64,000 nt of DNA, from the NCBI GenBank assembly GCA_022826965.1, contig JAJDTU010000009.1, positions 62,001 through 126,000 of the forward strand, given 5' to 3'. This document shows positions 9,017 through 18,599 of this stretch, in pieces (positions within the stretch are counted from its first letter, which is position 1; every line of letters begins with the position of its first letter). The notes below the pieces were generated by a model. It saw nothing but the letters and a program-made list of their open reading frames with translations, searched no databases and had not been told where the DNA came from. The stretch comes from Dehalococcoidia bacterium. Its GTDB lineage: Bacteria > Chloroflexota > Dehalococcoidia > Bin125. Position numbers and translations under genes: made by a program.

Positions 9017-10122
9017 CGGCGAGCCTCTCGCCCCGTGGACGGACGCGAGTGCCGCCGTTGATGACGTTCGATCCCCAACGCGACGAGCCGATCGATCAGC
9101 TCGTTTAGCGGCAGCCCGTCGACCTCAAACACCCGCGGATACATCGACGCCGAAGTGAAGCCGGGAATCGTATTCAGTTCGCCCAGCCACAACTGCCCGT
9201 CTGCTCCAAGCAGGAAGTCGGCGCGGACCATGCCTTCTGCCCCAACGGCACGCCAGGCTCGAAGCGCCAGATCTTGCATCCTTCGACCAACGATCGGATC
9301 GACGGTCGCCGGAGCGATCAGCTCGGTCTCCGGATCCTCGTACTTCGCCGTGTAGTCGTAGAACTCGCGCTTGGTGCGAATCTCCCCCAGGGACGATGCG
9401 ACCGGCGCTCCCTGGCTCGTCGATCCCAATACGCCGCACTCGATCTCGCGAACGGCTGACATCGCCTCCTCGATCAGGATCTCCGAATCGCACGCAAACG
9501 CCCCAGCGTAGGCCTCCGCTGCCTCCTCGCGAGAGTCAATCTTGCTGATGCCAATGCTGGATCCCCCGCGCGAGGGCTTGACGAACTGCGGGTAACCGAA
9601 CTCCGAGCCGCGCCGCACCACGCCCGTCGGGTCGTCGCGCCATTCGTCGCACCTGACAACGATCCACGGCGCGACCGGAATCCCGACATCACGCATGATT
9701 TGCTTACAACGCGCCTTGTCCATCGCGATCGCCGATGCGCCGACGCCCGATCCGACGTATGGCACGTCGAGCGTTTCAAGGAAGCCTTGAAGCATGCCGT
9801 CCTCGCCGGTTGATCCATGTATCAGCGGAAAGACCGCGTCGCACTGCAGCAGCGCAGCGACGGTCGCCGGTGCGATCAACGCGGAGTGGCGAGCGTGAGG
9901 CTCCGGGATCTCCTCCGGAGCTCCCAGTTCGATCGCATTGAGGGTGAGGCCTGACTCCTCGGGCGTCAGCCAGCGTCCGGACCGCGAAACGGCGAACGGC
10001 ACAGTGCGCCAGCGATCGGCGTCGACCGCGGCCATCACGGCCCGCGCGGAGCGGACGGAGATCGTGTGCTCGGCAGACGCGCCGCCCAGAACGACACCGA
10101 GAATGCGTTGCTCGCTAGCCAA
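9013..10122 (-). CDS. ddl: D-alanine--D-alanine ligase
   Basis: This 369-residue ATP-grasp enzyme makes the D-Ala-D-Ala used by MurF. The N-terminal VVLGGASAEHTISVRSA, the ATP-grasp glycine loop PSRGGSSIGISK, REIECGVLG and the metal-binding RADFLLG...LGELNTIPGFT are all present. The start is a TTG at 10122 with GGAGG six bases upstream, inside the end of murB (8-base overlap). A longer frame upstream would lie entirely within murB and has no family similarity. Confidence 0.95.
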   Translation of the reverse strand: MASEQRILGVVLGGASAEHTISVRSARAVMAAVDADRWRTVPFAVSRSGRWLTPEESGLTLNAIELGAPEEIPEPHARHSALIAPATVAALLQCDAVFPLIHGSTGEDGMLQGFLETLDVPYVGSGVGASAIAMDKARCKQIMRDVGIPVAPWIVVRCDEWRDDPTGVVRRGSEFGYPQFVKPSRGGSSIGISKIDSREEAAEAYAGAFACDSEILIEEAMSAVREIECGVLGSTSQGAPVASSLGEIRTKREFYDYTAKYEDPETELIAPATVDPIVGRRMQDLALRAWRAVGAEGMVRADFLLGADGQLWLGELNTIPGFTSASMYPRVFEVDGLPLNELIDRLVALGIERHQRRHSRPSTGREARR

Positions 10123-11047
10123 GCGCCGCCTCCTCACCGACCACCGCGATCTCGGGTTCGAGCTGGATGCCTGCGTGCCGTTCGACGCAACTCTGAACGC
10201 GTTCAACCAGCGCAAGGAAGTCGACCGCCTGCGCACGAGCGACATCGACATTGAGGATGTAGTTGGCGTGCAGCTCGGACACCTGCGCTGCGCCGATTCG
10301 GGTTCCCTTGAGCCCGGCGGCCTCGATCAACTCGCCCGCGGTTCTGGAGTCGCGGGTCGGGTTCTTGAAGATCGAGCCGAGTGAAGGTCCGGTCGGTGCA
10401 TTCGCCTTGCGTAGAGATTCGACCCGGTCGATCTCCGCCAGCGACGCGTAGGCATCGCCGGAACGGAGCTGAAGGGTCAGCGATGTCGCGATATGTCCCG
10501 CCAGACTCCCGCCTCGCAGCTCCGAGTCGCGGTAGCGCAGACCAAGCGCATCGGCGGGAAGTTCGACGATCTCGCCCTCGGGCGAGATCGTCTTGACGGA
10601 CACCAGGACATCGGACAGATCGGAGCCGTAGGCCCCGGCATTGGTCGGCAGACCCCCGCCAATCGCGCCGGGAATGCCGGCAGCCCACTCCAGCCCGGCC
10701 AGTCCGGCCCGAGCCGTCGACCTGGCCAACACCGCGAACCGAGCGCCCGACTCTACCTCGATCCGGCCCTCGCCCACCTGCTCACAACCCCTGGACTCGT
10801 TCTTAAGAACCACGCCGCGGATTCCACCGTCGCGGATCAGCACGTTCGAACCGGCCCCGAGGACTGTCAACGAGACCCCGGCGCAGTGAGCCGCGCGAAC
10901 TGCGGCGATCAACGACTCGCTGTCGCGAATCGTGACGAACCAGTCCGCCTCGCCCCCTACTTGCACGAACGTATGGCGGCTCAGCGGCTCGCTGCGTCGA
11001 GCAGCCAACTCCTGCATCAGCGCCTGCAACACCTGAGATCGGGTCAT
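10115..11047 (-). CDS. murB: UDP-N-acetylenolpyruvoylglucosamine reductase
   Basis: This 310-residue FAD enzyme reduces UDP-GlcNAc-enolpyruvate to UDP-MurNAc. FAD-binding segments are TVLGAGSNVLIRDGGI and AAGIPGAIGGGLPTNAGAYG. The catalytic Ser region is GSIFKNP, and the C-terminal Glu lies in IQLEPEIAVVG. The lack of the extra YxR loop of type I enzymes suggests type II. Its start overlaps the murC stop as ATGA. Confidence 0.95.
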   Translation of the reverse strand: MTRSQVLQALMQELAARRSEPLSRHTFVQVGGEADWFVTIRDSESLIAAVRAAHCAGVSLTVLGAGSNVLIRDGGIRGVVLKNESRGCEQVGEGRIEVESGARFAVLARSTARAGLAGLEWAAGIPGAIGGGLPTNAGAYGSDLSDVLVSVKTISPEGEIVELPADALGLRYRDSELRGGSLAGHIATSLTLQLRSGDAYASLAEIDRVESLRKANAPTGPSLGSIFKNPTRDSRTAGELIEAAGLKGTRIGAAQVSELHANYILNVDVARAQAVDFLALVERVQSCVERHAGIQLEPEIAVVGEEAALG

Positions 11048-12402
11048 AAGGCGCCACCCAGACGAGAGAGAATGAGCGGGCCGGCGACATCGATATCGCC
11101 CGCGCCCATCGTGATAATCAGATCGCCCGCTTCGGCCTGGTCCGCTGCCGTCTCGGCGCTCTGTCCGATTGTCCCGGCGTACGTCGCCTGCGGGGAAACA
11201 ATCTCCTTCGCCAGTTCCTCCGAGGTCAATTCCTCGCCCGTCATCGCGCGGGCGGCGTAGGTGTCGACCGTGTAGACGACATCGGCGCCGCCGAAACAGC
11301 TGCGAAACCCGTCAAGCAAGTACGAAGTTCTCGTGTAAGTGTGCGGCTGAAACAGGACCACGATGCGTCGCTCCGGCCAGCGTTGCCGCGCCGCCTCGAT
11401 CGCCGATGCCACCTCGGTCGGGTGGTGGGCGTAGTCGTCGAGCACCACCACATCGTTGACTTCGCCGTGCAACTGGAAGCGTCGCTTGACCCCATTGAAG
11501 CCGCCCAGCGCATCGACCGAAGTCGAGAGATCGAACCCGGCCCGATCAAGAGCAGCCAATGCGGTCGCAGCGTTTTGGAGCTGGTACTCGCCGGGCTGCT
11601 GCAAGCTCCCGCAGATGCTCCCCGAGGGGGTTCGCAGCTCAAACGCATCCCCCTGGGACACAATCCGATAGTCGGCCTCCGTCCGCGAGGAACAGGTAAC
11701 GACCTCCACGTCCGGACGCATCAGTTGCAGATTGGTGGAAATCTCCACAGCCAGCGGTGAATCGATTCCAACAATCAAGCTGCCGTTGGCCTTTACCGTG
11801 CTCACAAAACGCAGGAACGCCTCTTCCAGTGCATGCTGCGAGCCGTAGTAGTCGAGATGATCCGGTTCGCAGTTGGTCAGCACCGCGACGGCAGGCGTGT
11901 AGTGATGAAAGGCACGCCCGTATTCGTCGGCCTCGAGCACGAGCCACGGGTCCGCGCCTCGTTTGCCGTGGACGCAGAAGTCTCGCGCCTCCGCGCCAAT
12001 CACGTAACCCACATCTCGGCCGGAAGCGCGCATCGAGTGGGCGATCATCGCCGTCGTCGTGGTCTTGCCGTGCGAACCACCGACCGCGATCACCTCTCGC
12101 GGCGCAGCGATATCGGAGAGCAGCTCCGCCCGCGTCTGCACCGGGATGCCGAGTTCGATCGCCCGCGCGATCTCGGGATGCGACTCCGGCACGGCGGCGG
12201 TTCGCACGACCTGGGTCGCGGTCGTCACGTGGTGTTCGTTATGACCGACGACGATCCGAGCCCCGCGCTCGCGCAGCGGCTGCAGGATCGGAGCGTCCGA
12301 CCGGTCGCAACCGGATACGACCAGTCCGTCGTCGAGCAGGATGTGCGCAAGGGCGGACATGTGAATCCCGCCAATTCCGACGAAGTGAACGTTCAGCGTC
12401 AT
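11044..12402 (-). CDS. murC: UDP-N-acetylmuramate--L-alanine ligase
   Basis: This 452-residue Mur ligase adds the first peptide residue, L-Ala, to UDP-MurNAc. The nucleotide fold starts HFVGIGGIHMSALA. The P-loop is GGSHGKTTTT, the EADEYG segment carries the metal-site Glu, and YAHHPTEV is the MurC-specific segment. The ATG at 12402 lies 7 bases after the murG stop. An upstream in-frame GTG at 12426 would overlap murG and has no better ribosome-binding site. Confidence 0.96.
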   Translation of the reverse strand: MTLNVHFVGIGGIHMSALAHILLDDGLVVSGCDRSDAPILQPLRERGARIVVGHNEHHVTTATQVVRTAAVPESHPEIARAIELGIPVQTRAELLSDIAAPREVIAVGGSHGKTTTTAMIAHSMRASGRDVGYVIGAEARDFCVHGKRGADPWLVLEADEYGRAFHHYTPAVAVLTNCEPDHLDYYGSQHALEEAFLRFVSTVKANGSLIVGIDSPLAVEISTNLQLMRPDVEVVTCSSRTEADYRIVSQGDAFELRTPSGSICGSLQQPGEYQLQNAATALAALDRAGFDLSTSVDALGGFNGVKRRFQLHGEVNDVVVLDDYAHHPTEVASAIEAARQRWPERRIVVLFQPHTYTRTSYLLDGFRSCFGGADVVYTVDTYAARAMTGEELTSEELAKEIVSPQATYAGTIGQSAETAADQAEAGDLIITMGAGDIDVAGPLILSRLGGAL

Positions 12403-12409
12403 CGTTACG

Positions 12410-13519
12410 TCACTTTGCCACACCAACGATCACTTCGGCAATCCGACGCGCGGCATCGGTTCGGCGCAGCCCGATCATCGCCTCGCGCATCGATTGCAGA
12501 CGAGGTCGATCGGCGAGCAGCTCGGTGGTCAGATCGAACAGATCGCCCTGGATCCGTTCGTCGCCAACGACAATCGCACCCCCGGCATCCGCCAGAAGCT
12601 CAGCGTTGAAACGCTGATGTCCGCCGGCTTCGCCCAGCGGCGCCAGCACGGCCGGCAGCGCAGCCGCCGGATACTCGCCCATCACCGACGCTCCCGCGCG
12701 CGACACGGCCAGGTCGCAGGCCGCCATGGCCAGCGGCATCTCCTCCGACATGTACGGATAGAGCCGATAACGAGACTGCAGCTTGGCCGGCAGTCGCTCG
12801 CGCAGCTTCGACAGTCGCTCGAAGTCGCTCGCTCCAGAGATATGAATCACCTGGGTCCGGCTCAGCCACTCTTCGAGTTGGTCGGCGATGCAGTCGTTGA
12901 TCCGCTGCGCCCCCCGCACCGCGCCGGTGACCAGCAACGCCGGTCCGCCGTTGAGCTGAAAGTGTGCGCGCGCAAGCGGTTGGTCGAGGTTCTCGAACCC
13001 CGGCCGCACGGGATAGCCCGTGACAACGGCGAGACCCGTCCGGTAGCGCTCGCTCGAACGTTGATGGGTCACGCAAATCCTGCTCGCCAACGGCGCGAGA
13101 CCGCGCAATGTCCAGCCCGGCTCGATGTCCGGCTGCAGCAGGACGATCGGTCGTCGCGTCAGCCACGCAGCGATCCCGACCGGCGCCGAGACGTAACCCC
13201 CGGTCAGGAACACAACGTGCGGCTTGTAGCTCAGCATCAGCGCCAGGGCGTCCAACACGCCGGTCGCCGTCGCGCCCAGCGAGAGAAGCTTCGAGATCAG
13301 ATTGCGCCCCCGCAGCGCTCGCGCCGCGATCGTCGAATAGGGCAGGTCCGCTTCGACCGCCAATTCCGACTCGACCCCGTCCGCCGTGCCGGCGAAGCGA
13401 AAGTCGACGCGGTTCCCCTGCTCGGCGACCACGCTGCGAAGAGCATCCGCCACCGCAAATGCCGGAAAGACGTGCCCCCCGGAACCACCGCCGGACAGCA
13501 GAACCCGCACCGTGTCCAT
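12410..13519 (-). CDS. murG: Lipid II synthase, GlcNAc transferase MurG
   Basis: This 369-residue GT-B glycosyltransferase adds GlcNAc to lipid I on the inner membrane face. The N-terminal SGGGSGGHVFPAFAVADAL is the classic G-loop. TGGYVSAPVGIAAWL and DLAVSRAGASVMGEYPAAALPAVLAPLG are the acceptor and UDP-GlcNAc segments. The ATG shares one base with the ftsW TGA. Confidence 0.96.
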   Translation of the reverse strand: MDTVRVLLSGGGSGGHVFPAFAVADALRSVVAEQGNRVDFRFAGTADGVESELAVEADLPYSTIAARALRGRNLISKLLSLGATATGVLDALALMLSYKPHVVFLTGGYVSAPVGIAAWLTRRPIVLLQPDIEPGWTLRGLAPLASRICVTHQRSSERYRTGLAVVTGYPVRPGFENLDQPLARAHFQLNGGPALLVTGAVRGAQRINDCIADQLEEWLSRTQVIHISGASDFERLSKLRERLPAKLQSRYRLYPYMSEEMPLAMAACDLAVSRAGASVMGEYPAAALPAVLAPLGEAGGHQRFNAELLADAGGAIVVGDERIQGDLFDLTTELLADRPRLQSMREAMIGLRRTDAARRIAEVIVGVAK

Positions 13520-14889
13520 CAGCTGCCGTCTCCGCGCCCGCTATGGAATGGCGACAACACCGGTTTTATCGTGTCGCGCATCGGAGCCGCATCTCGCGTC
13601 GGCGACGCGTCGTCGATCGGCGGATCGGCGGGTTCAGGAAACGTGCCCCGCCCGTGCCGCGAGATCGACACGAGGATCCCGGCCGCGGCCATCGAAGCGA
13701 TCAGTGCCGAAGACCCGAAGCTCAGGAACGGCAGCGGGATCCCAGTCAGCACGATGGTCCGCATCACGCCGGCGACGTTGAAGAACGCCTGCAACGCGAA
13801 CCAGGCCACGATCCCAAACGCAAGCAATGTGCCAAACCGATCCTCCGCCCGCATCCCGGCCCGGATCCCCCGGTAGATCAACACGCCGAACAGCGTCAGC
13901 ACGATCAGCGCGCCCAGCATGCCGGTCTCCTCGCCAATGATCGCGAAGACGCCGTCCGTATGCGCCGAGGGAACGTAGAAGAACTTCTGTCGCGATGCGC
14001 CCAGCCCGACCCCGGTCAGACCGCCCGAGCCGAGCGTCGAGACGAGGTTGATGATCTGGAAGCCGGCCGCCTGCGCGACCTCTTCCGCGTTAAAGAATGT
14101 CCGAATCCGCTCCATCCCGTACCCCGCCCCGACCACGATCGCGAACAGAACCGCCGAACCGCCCACCAGCAGCATCACCATGTGTCGCAGCGCCGCGCCC
14201 GCCAGGAAGAACATCACCACGCCCGTGCACGCGATCGCCGCAAACGTTCCCAGATCGGGCTCCAGCATCAACAGCCCGCCGATCAGCCCGATGATCATGC
14301 AAAACGGAGCCAGCCCGAGTGGAATCCGCTTGATTTCGTCGCCCTTTGCCGCCAGCCACGCGGCGACGTAGATGCAGATCGCGAGCTTCGCGAACTCGGA
14401 GGGCTGCAGCGCCGGCAACGATCCGATCTGGATCCACCGCGTCGCACCGTTCTCTTCATGTCCGATGCCCGGAATCAGGACCGCCGCGAGCAACAGCAGC
14501 GACACCCAGATGATCGGCGAAGAAAGCCGCTGCCAGATGCGGTAGTCGAGCCGCGCCAACAGGAGAAAGGCAACCAGTCCGATGCCCGCGCCGATCAGCT
14601 GGCGCACTGCGAAGTAGCGCGTGTTCCCGTGCAGTTCCTGGGAGATGGCGAAGGAGGAAGAGAAGACGAAGATCAGCCCAATGAAGACCAGCGCCATCAC
14701 CGCGCCGACCAGCACCCAGTCGGGCGGCGACGCCGGCCGCCGGAGCCGGTGGACGATACGTCGGCCGACGGCCAGGCTCTCGTCGCCCTCGAGCCGGCGG
14801 GTTGAGCGCCGCGAAGGGATCCGCACCTTGCCCAGGACACCCGTTTCGTCCGACCCGTGCCCGGGCACGGCAGCTCGATCAACCGACAT
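13519..14889 (-). CDS. ftsW: Peptidoglycan polymerase FtsW (SEDS family)
   Basis: This 456-residue membrane protein polymerises lipid II at the septum with its partner FtsI. About ten membrane segments follow a 60-residue cytoplasmic N-terminus. Family motifs include NGATRWIQIGSLPALQPSEFAKL, MLEPDLGTFAAI (with the catalytic-type Asp), HTDGVFAIIGEETGMLGAL and GIPLPFLSFGSSALI. The ATG at 14889 has GGAGG 7 bases upstream and overlaps murD by 11 bases. A longer reading frame is only a shadow in murD. Confidence 0.95.
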   Translation of the reverse strand: MSVDRAAVPGHGSDETGVLGKVRIPSRRSTRRLEGDESLAVGRRIVHRLRRPASPPDWVLVGAVMALVFIGLIFVFSSSFAISQELHGNTRYFAVRQLIGAGIGLVAFLLLARLDYRIWQRLSSPIIWVSLLLLAAVLIPGIGHEENGATRWIQIGSLPALQPSEFAKLAICIYVAAWLAAKGDEIKRIPLGLAPFCMIIGLIGGLLMLEPDLGTFAAIACTGVVMFFLAGAALRHMVMLLVGGSAVLFAIVVGAGYGMERIRTFFNAEEVAQAAGFQIINLVSTLGSGGLTGVGLGASRQKFFYVPSAHTDGVFAIIGEETGMLGALIVLTLFGVLIYRGIRAGMRAEDRFGTLLAFGIVAWFALQAFFNVAGVMRTIVLTGIPLPFLSFGSSALIASMAAAGILVSISRHGRGTFPEPADPPIDDASPTRDAAPMRDTIKPVLSPFHSGRGDGS

Positions 14890-16228
14890 CTTCCGGCCTC
14901 CTCCCGGACTGCAGCCGACCGACCAGCTCGCGGAAGTGCTGACCTCGCGCCTCGAAGTTTGGATACGCATCGAACGATGTGCCGCCCGGCGACATCAGGA
15001 CGGTCCCGCCGCGATCCGCCGCTGCCACCGCCAGCTCGAAGGCCGCCTCGAATGTGTCCGAGCGGACGTGATTGATGCGCTGCTCCGACAGCCAGCGGCT
15101 CCACGCCGCTGCCGCTTCTCCAAACAGCACGACTTCGCGCACGTGACGATCAAGCTCCGGCAGCAACGGATCGAGCGGGAGCTTCTTGTCGCGCCCCCCT
15201 AGCATCAGCACGATCGGTCCACTGATCGCCCGGAGGCCGGCCAGTGTGCGCTCCGGCGTGGTCGCGATCGAATCATTGACGAATCGAACGCCGCCGAGCT
15301 CGGCCACCAGCTCCAGGCGGTGCGGGACGCCGCTGAAGGCGCGAAGCACATCGGCGGCGACATCGTCGGGAACCAGATCTCCCACGATCGCCAGCGCCGC
15401 CAAGGCATTGCGCAGGTTGTGTTCGCCCGGGATCAGCAGTTCATCGACCCTCATCAACAGCGAGTCGTTGCGCACGATCTGCTCGCCGTCGCTGAACGCC
15501 GTCGCCGCGCACGGTGATGTCGCCAGCCCGAACCACTTTGCGATGGCAGGTGTGCGAGTAATCGCCCGAGCGGCCAGCGGTTCGTCGAGCGGCAGCACGA
15601 CCTGATCCTGGGGCGTCTGAAACTCGACGATTCGGTACTTCAGCGCCTGGTACTCGTCCCAGCTGAACTGGTCGAGATGGTTCGGCGTGATGTTCGTAAT
15701 CGCCGCGACCTGCGGACTCCGAGTCGTGCGCAGCAACTGGGTATGCGAGATCTCTGCCACCACCGTTGTATCCATGGAAATCTCCGGCAGCTGCTGCAGC
15801 AACCCTTGACCGATGTTGCCGCCCAGCGCCGTCGGTACTCCGGCGGCCTTGAGCATTGCATGCACCAGCGTGGTCGTGGTCGTCTTGCCCGCACTCCCGG
15901 TGATGCCAATCACCCGATTGGCGGGGCAGCGCTCAAGGAAGATTTGCACCGGACCAAAGACGGGGACGGACCGCCGCCCGGCCTCGACCAGAAGCGGAAG
16001 GTCGTAGGGAACTCCCTGACTGACGACCAGACTCCGCACCTCGTCCAACAGCGTGAGATCATCCTGCGGCCGATCGGCCCGTTCGGGATCGCGGTCGACC
16101 CGAATCACCTCCGCGCCCTCGCGCCGCAGAAAGGCGACAGCGTCCGCCCCCTCAATGCCGAGACCCACCACGCCCACTCGTTGTCCTTCGAAGGAAGCGG
16201 GTGCTTCCGCCGGCCGTGGCAGCGTCAT
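14879..16228 (-). CDS. murD: UDP-N-acetylmuramoyl-L-alanine--D-glutamate ligase
   Basis: This 449-residue ligase adds D-Glu. VGVVGLGIEGADAVAFLRREG begins the nucleotide-binding fold, GITGSAGKTTTTTL is the P-loop, and ITNITPNHLDQF and PGEHNLRNALAALA are Mur-ligase segments. MLGGRDKKLPLDPL is the MurD-specific C-terminal motif. The ATG at 16228 overlaps the mraY stop as ATGA. Upstream in-frame codons lie within mraY and are discounted. Confidence 0.95.
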   Translation of the reverse strand: MTLPRPAEAPASFEGQRVGVVGLGIEGADAVAFLRREGAEVIRVDRDPERADRPQDDLTLLDEVRSLVVSQGVPYDLPLLVEAGRRSVPVFGPVQIFLERCPANRVIGITGSAGKTTTTTLVHAMLKAAGVPTALGGNIGQGLLQQLPEISMDTTVVAEISHTQLLRTTRSPQVAAITNITPNHLDQFSWDEYQALKYRIVEFQTPQDQVVLPLDEPLAARAITRTPAIAKWFGLATSPCAATAFSDGEQIVRNDSLLMRVDELLIPGEHNLRNALAALAIVGDLVPDDVAADVLRAFSGVPHRLELVAELGGVRFVNDSIATTPERTLAGLRAISGPIVLMLGGRDKKLPLDPLLPELDRHVREVVLFGEAAAAWSRWLSEQRINHVRSDTFEAAFELAVAAADRGGTVLMSPGGTSFDAYPNFEARGQHFRELVGRLQSGRRPEDVG

Positions 16229-17214
16229 CCGGGCACCTGCAATGCCAGAGCGATACCGAGAATTCCCCCGGCCATCCCGATCAACCAGAAACGGGTCACA
16301 ATCTGCGGCTCGGACCAACCGCCCATCTCGAAGTGGTTGTGCAGCGGCGCCATGCGGAACACCCGGCGTCCCTCGCCGCTGCGGCGGCGCGTCCATTTGA
16401 ACCAGCCGACCTGGATGATGTCCGACGATGCTTCCAGCACGAAGACGATCCCGATGACGGGCAGCAGCAGCCAGTGCCCCGTCATCAGCGCAATGATCGC
16501 CAGCGTCCCGCCCAGCGCCATCGCGCCGGTGTCGCCCATGAATACCTTCGCCGGATGAGCGTTAAACCAGAGGAACCCGAGCAACGCGCCGACGGTCGTG
16601 AAGGCGAAGCGAACCAGGAAATCCTGCTCCTGTCCCACGGCGATCACCCCGAACGAAGCGATCGCAATCGCGCCCGTGCCGCCGCAGAGCGTGTCCAGGC
16701 CGTCCGAGATCGCGACCGAAATCACGGTCGCGAAGACCGTAACCGCCGCGATCACGATGTACGCCGGGCCAAGCGAAAACTGGCCCACCCAGGGAACGTT
16801 GAGCGATTCGACGTCGAGCGCGAGATAGAGCACGAGCCCGACGGCAATCGAAAAGAGCACCAACAGTCCAAACTTCAACTTCCACGTCAGTCCGCTTTGG
16901 ATCCGGCCGATCAGGGTGCCCAGATCGTCGACGTAACCCATGGTCCCTAGCACGATGATCCCGACCAGGGGCAGCAGAATGGACCAGCGGTCGCCCTCGA
17001 CGAGATTGGCGACGATCGTCAGCACGATGATCGGGATGAGGAAGATCAGACCGCCCATCGTCGGCGTGCCTTCCTTGACCATGTGCGACGCAGGGCCCTC
17101 GTCCGAGATCGACTTGCCCGCGCTCCGGCGCTGCAGCCAGCGGATGATGAACGGACCGATGATCAGGGTGCAGATGAATGCGATACCAGCCGTGCCGAGG
17201 GAGAACGTGGTCAT
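16225..17214 (-). CDS. mraY: Phospho-MurNAc-pentapeptide transferase
   Basis: This 329-residue, ten-span membrane enzyme makes lipid I from UDP-MurNAc-pentapeptide and undecaprenyl phosphate. GTPTMGGLIFLIP, MGYVDDLGTL (the DD pair), SDGLDTLCGGTGA, NAHPAKVFMGDTGAMALGG and the Mg-site segment MAPLHNHFEMGGWSE are all present. The usual LTDGLDGLA motif is slightly changed (ISDGLDTLC). The start overlaps the murF stop as ATGA. Confidence 0.96.
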   Translation of the reverse strand: MTTFSLGTAGIAFICTLIIGPFIIRWLQRRSAGKSISDEGPASHMVKEGTPTMGGLIFLIPIIVLTIVANLVEGDRWSILLPLVGIIVLGTMGYVDDLGTLIGRIQSGLTWKLKFGLLVLFSIAVGLVLYLALDVESLNVPWVGQFSLGPAYIVIAAVTVFATVISVAISDGLDTLCGGTGAIAIASFGVIAVGQEQDFLVRFAFTTVGALLGFLWFNAHPAKVFMGDTGAMALGGTLAIIALMTGHWLLLPVIGIVFVLEASSDIIQVGWFKWTRRRSGEGRRVFRMAPLHNHFEMGGWSEPQIVTRFWLIGMAGGILGIALALQVPG

Positions 17215-18599
17215 TGGGCGGCCAACCTCTCGACCACGGTCTCGAGATGCATCGCATGAGACGCCTTGACCAGCAGCGTGTCCCTCGGTTCAAGCGACCG
17301 CCGAAGGATCTCCGTCGCCTGCTCCGCCTCGGCGATCCAACAGGCTTCTGGACGTCCGGCCTCCCGCGCCGCCTCAATCAGATCTCGCGATCGTTCGCCC
17401 ACCCCGATCAGCCAGTCGCAACGCGATGCCGCATACTCACCGATCGCCCGATGCGCGGCGCTCTCCTCCGTGCCCAGCTCGTACATGTCGCCCAGCAGCG
17501 CGATCCGTCGCGGCTCGCACTCGCTCAGCAAATCGAGCGCCGCCCGCATCGAGAGCGGCGCGGCGTTGTACGAGTCGTCGATGATCGTGGCGCCGTTCCA
17601 CGACTCGCGTCGGGCGAGTCGCGTGCCCGGCGACAGGCGAGCGAGGCCCTCTGCGATCTGCTCGAGCTCCAGCCCCGCTCGCACGCATACCGCCGACGCA
17701 GCCAGGACGGTCATCGCCTGGTGCGACCCGACCAGCGGCGTCTCCACCTCCACGCTCGTCCCACTGCGCGCCCCACTGCGCGCGACGTTGCGCGCGTCGC
17801 TGAGCGTGAAGCGAATGCCCTCGAAGCCCTTCGCAGCGACGTCGGAAGCTCGCAGATCGCATTGAGACCCGAAACCGAAGCTGACAACCTCGGCGCGAGT
17901 TCGCAGCGACATGCGCCGCACTCGCTCGTCGTCGCCATTGAGCACGGCCAGCCCGCTCGCCGGAAGCGACTCAGGCAGCAGTCCTTTGATCCGCTCGGTG
18001 TCGTCGAACGTCCCGAACCGCTCCAGGTGAGTGGGACCGACGTTGGTCACGATGCCCACATCGGCCCTGGCGGACGAAACAAGCAGCTCCATTTCCCGCT
18101 GCGAGTACGGACCGATCTCGATCACCGCCCACTCGTCGTCCGCATCGATGCCGAGCAGCGCGATCGGCAGACCGATATCGCCGTTGAAGTTCCGCGGCGA
18201 CTGGTGCGTCGAGAAGTGTTCGGAGAGCAGTTGGTACGTCACCTCGCGCACGGTCGTTTTGCCCACGCTGCCGGTGATCCCGACCACCTCGGCCCCGATT
18301 CGCCCCCGCCAGCGTCGGCCCGCCTCCTGCAGCGCCGACAGCGGATCGTCAACGACGAACATCGAGGAACCAAGTAGCCCGGACGCATCAGAGACCAGCG
18401 CGGCCGAAGCGCCCCGCTCAAGCGCATCGTCCACATACTGATGGCCATCCGCTCGTTCTCCACGCAGCGCGACGAACAGCGCGCCCGTCCTCACCTCGCG
18501 AGAGTCGATCACGATCTCCGAAAACGGCTCCTCACTCATCGCCGGTCGGCTCAGCAGCCGCTCGTTGAGTAGCGTCGCGAGATCGGCGGACGAAATCAC
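17211..18599 (-). CDS. murF: UDP-MurNAc-tripeptide--D-Ala-D-Ala ligase
   Basis: This 462-residue ligase adds D-Ala-D-Ala. The N-terminal domain has IDSREVRTGALFVALRGERADGH. The P-loop is GITGSVGKTTVREV, with the NFNGDIGLP and VGPTHLERFG segments. The MurF-type IIDDSYNAAPLSMRAALD and LLGDMYELG identify the family. It directly follows ftsI (ATGA overlap), in the place where murE usually comes first. It contains one ligase core only, so no MurE is fused to it. Confidence 0.95.
   Translation of the reverse strand: MISSADLATLLNERLLSRPAMSEEPFSEIVIDSREVRTGALFVALRGERADGHQYVDDALERGASAALVSDASGLLGSSMFVVDDPLSALQEAGRRWRGRIGAEVVGITGSVGKTTVREVTYQLLSEHFSTHQSPRNFNGDIGLPIALLGIDADDEWAVIEIGPYSQREMELLVSSARADVGIVTNVGPTHLERFGTFDDTERIKGLLPESLPASGLAVLNGDDERVRRMSLRTRAEVVSFGFGSQCDLRASDVAAKGFEGIRFTLSDARNVARSGARSGTSVEVETPLVGSHQAMTVLAASAVCVRAGLELEQIAEGLARLSPGTRLARRESWNGATIIDDSYNAAPLSMRAALDLLSECEPRRIALLGDMYELGTEESAAHRAIGEYAASRCDWLIGVGERSRDLIEAAREAGRPEACWIAEAEQATEILRRSLEPRDTLLVKASHAMHLETVVERLAAQ

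Noticed and set aside
17211-18599. MurF as a MurE-MurF fusion that would explain the missing murE
   Set aside because: The protein is 462 residues with a single P-loop and one ligase core.
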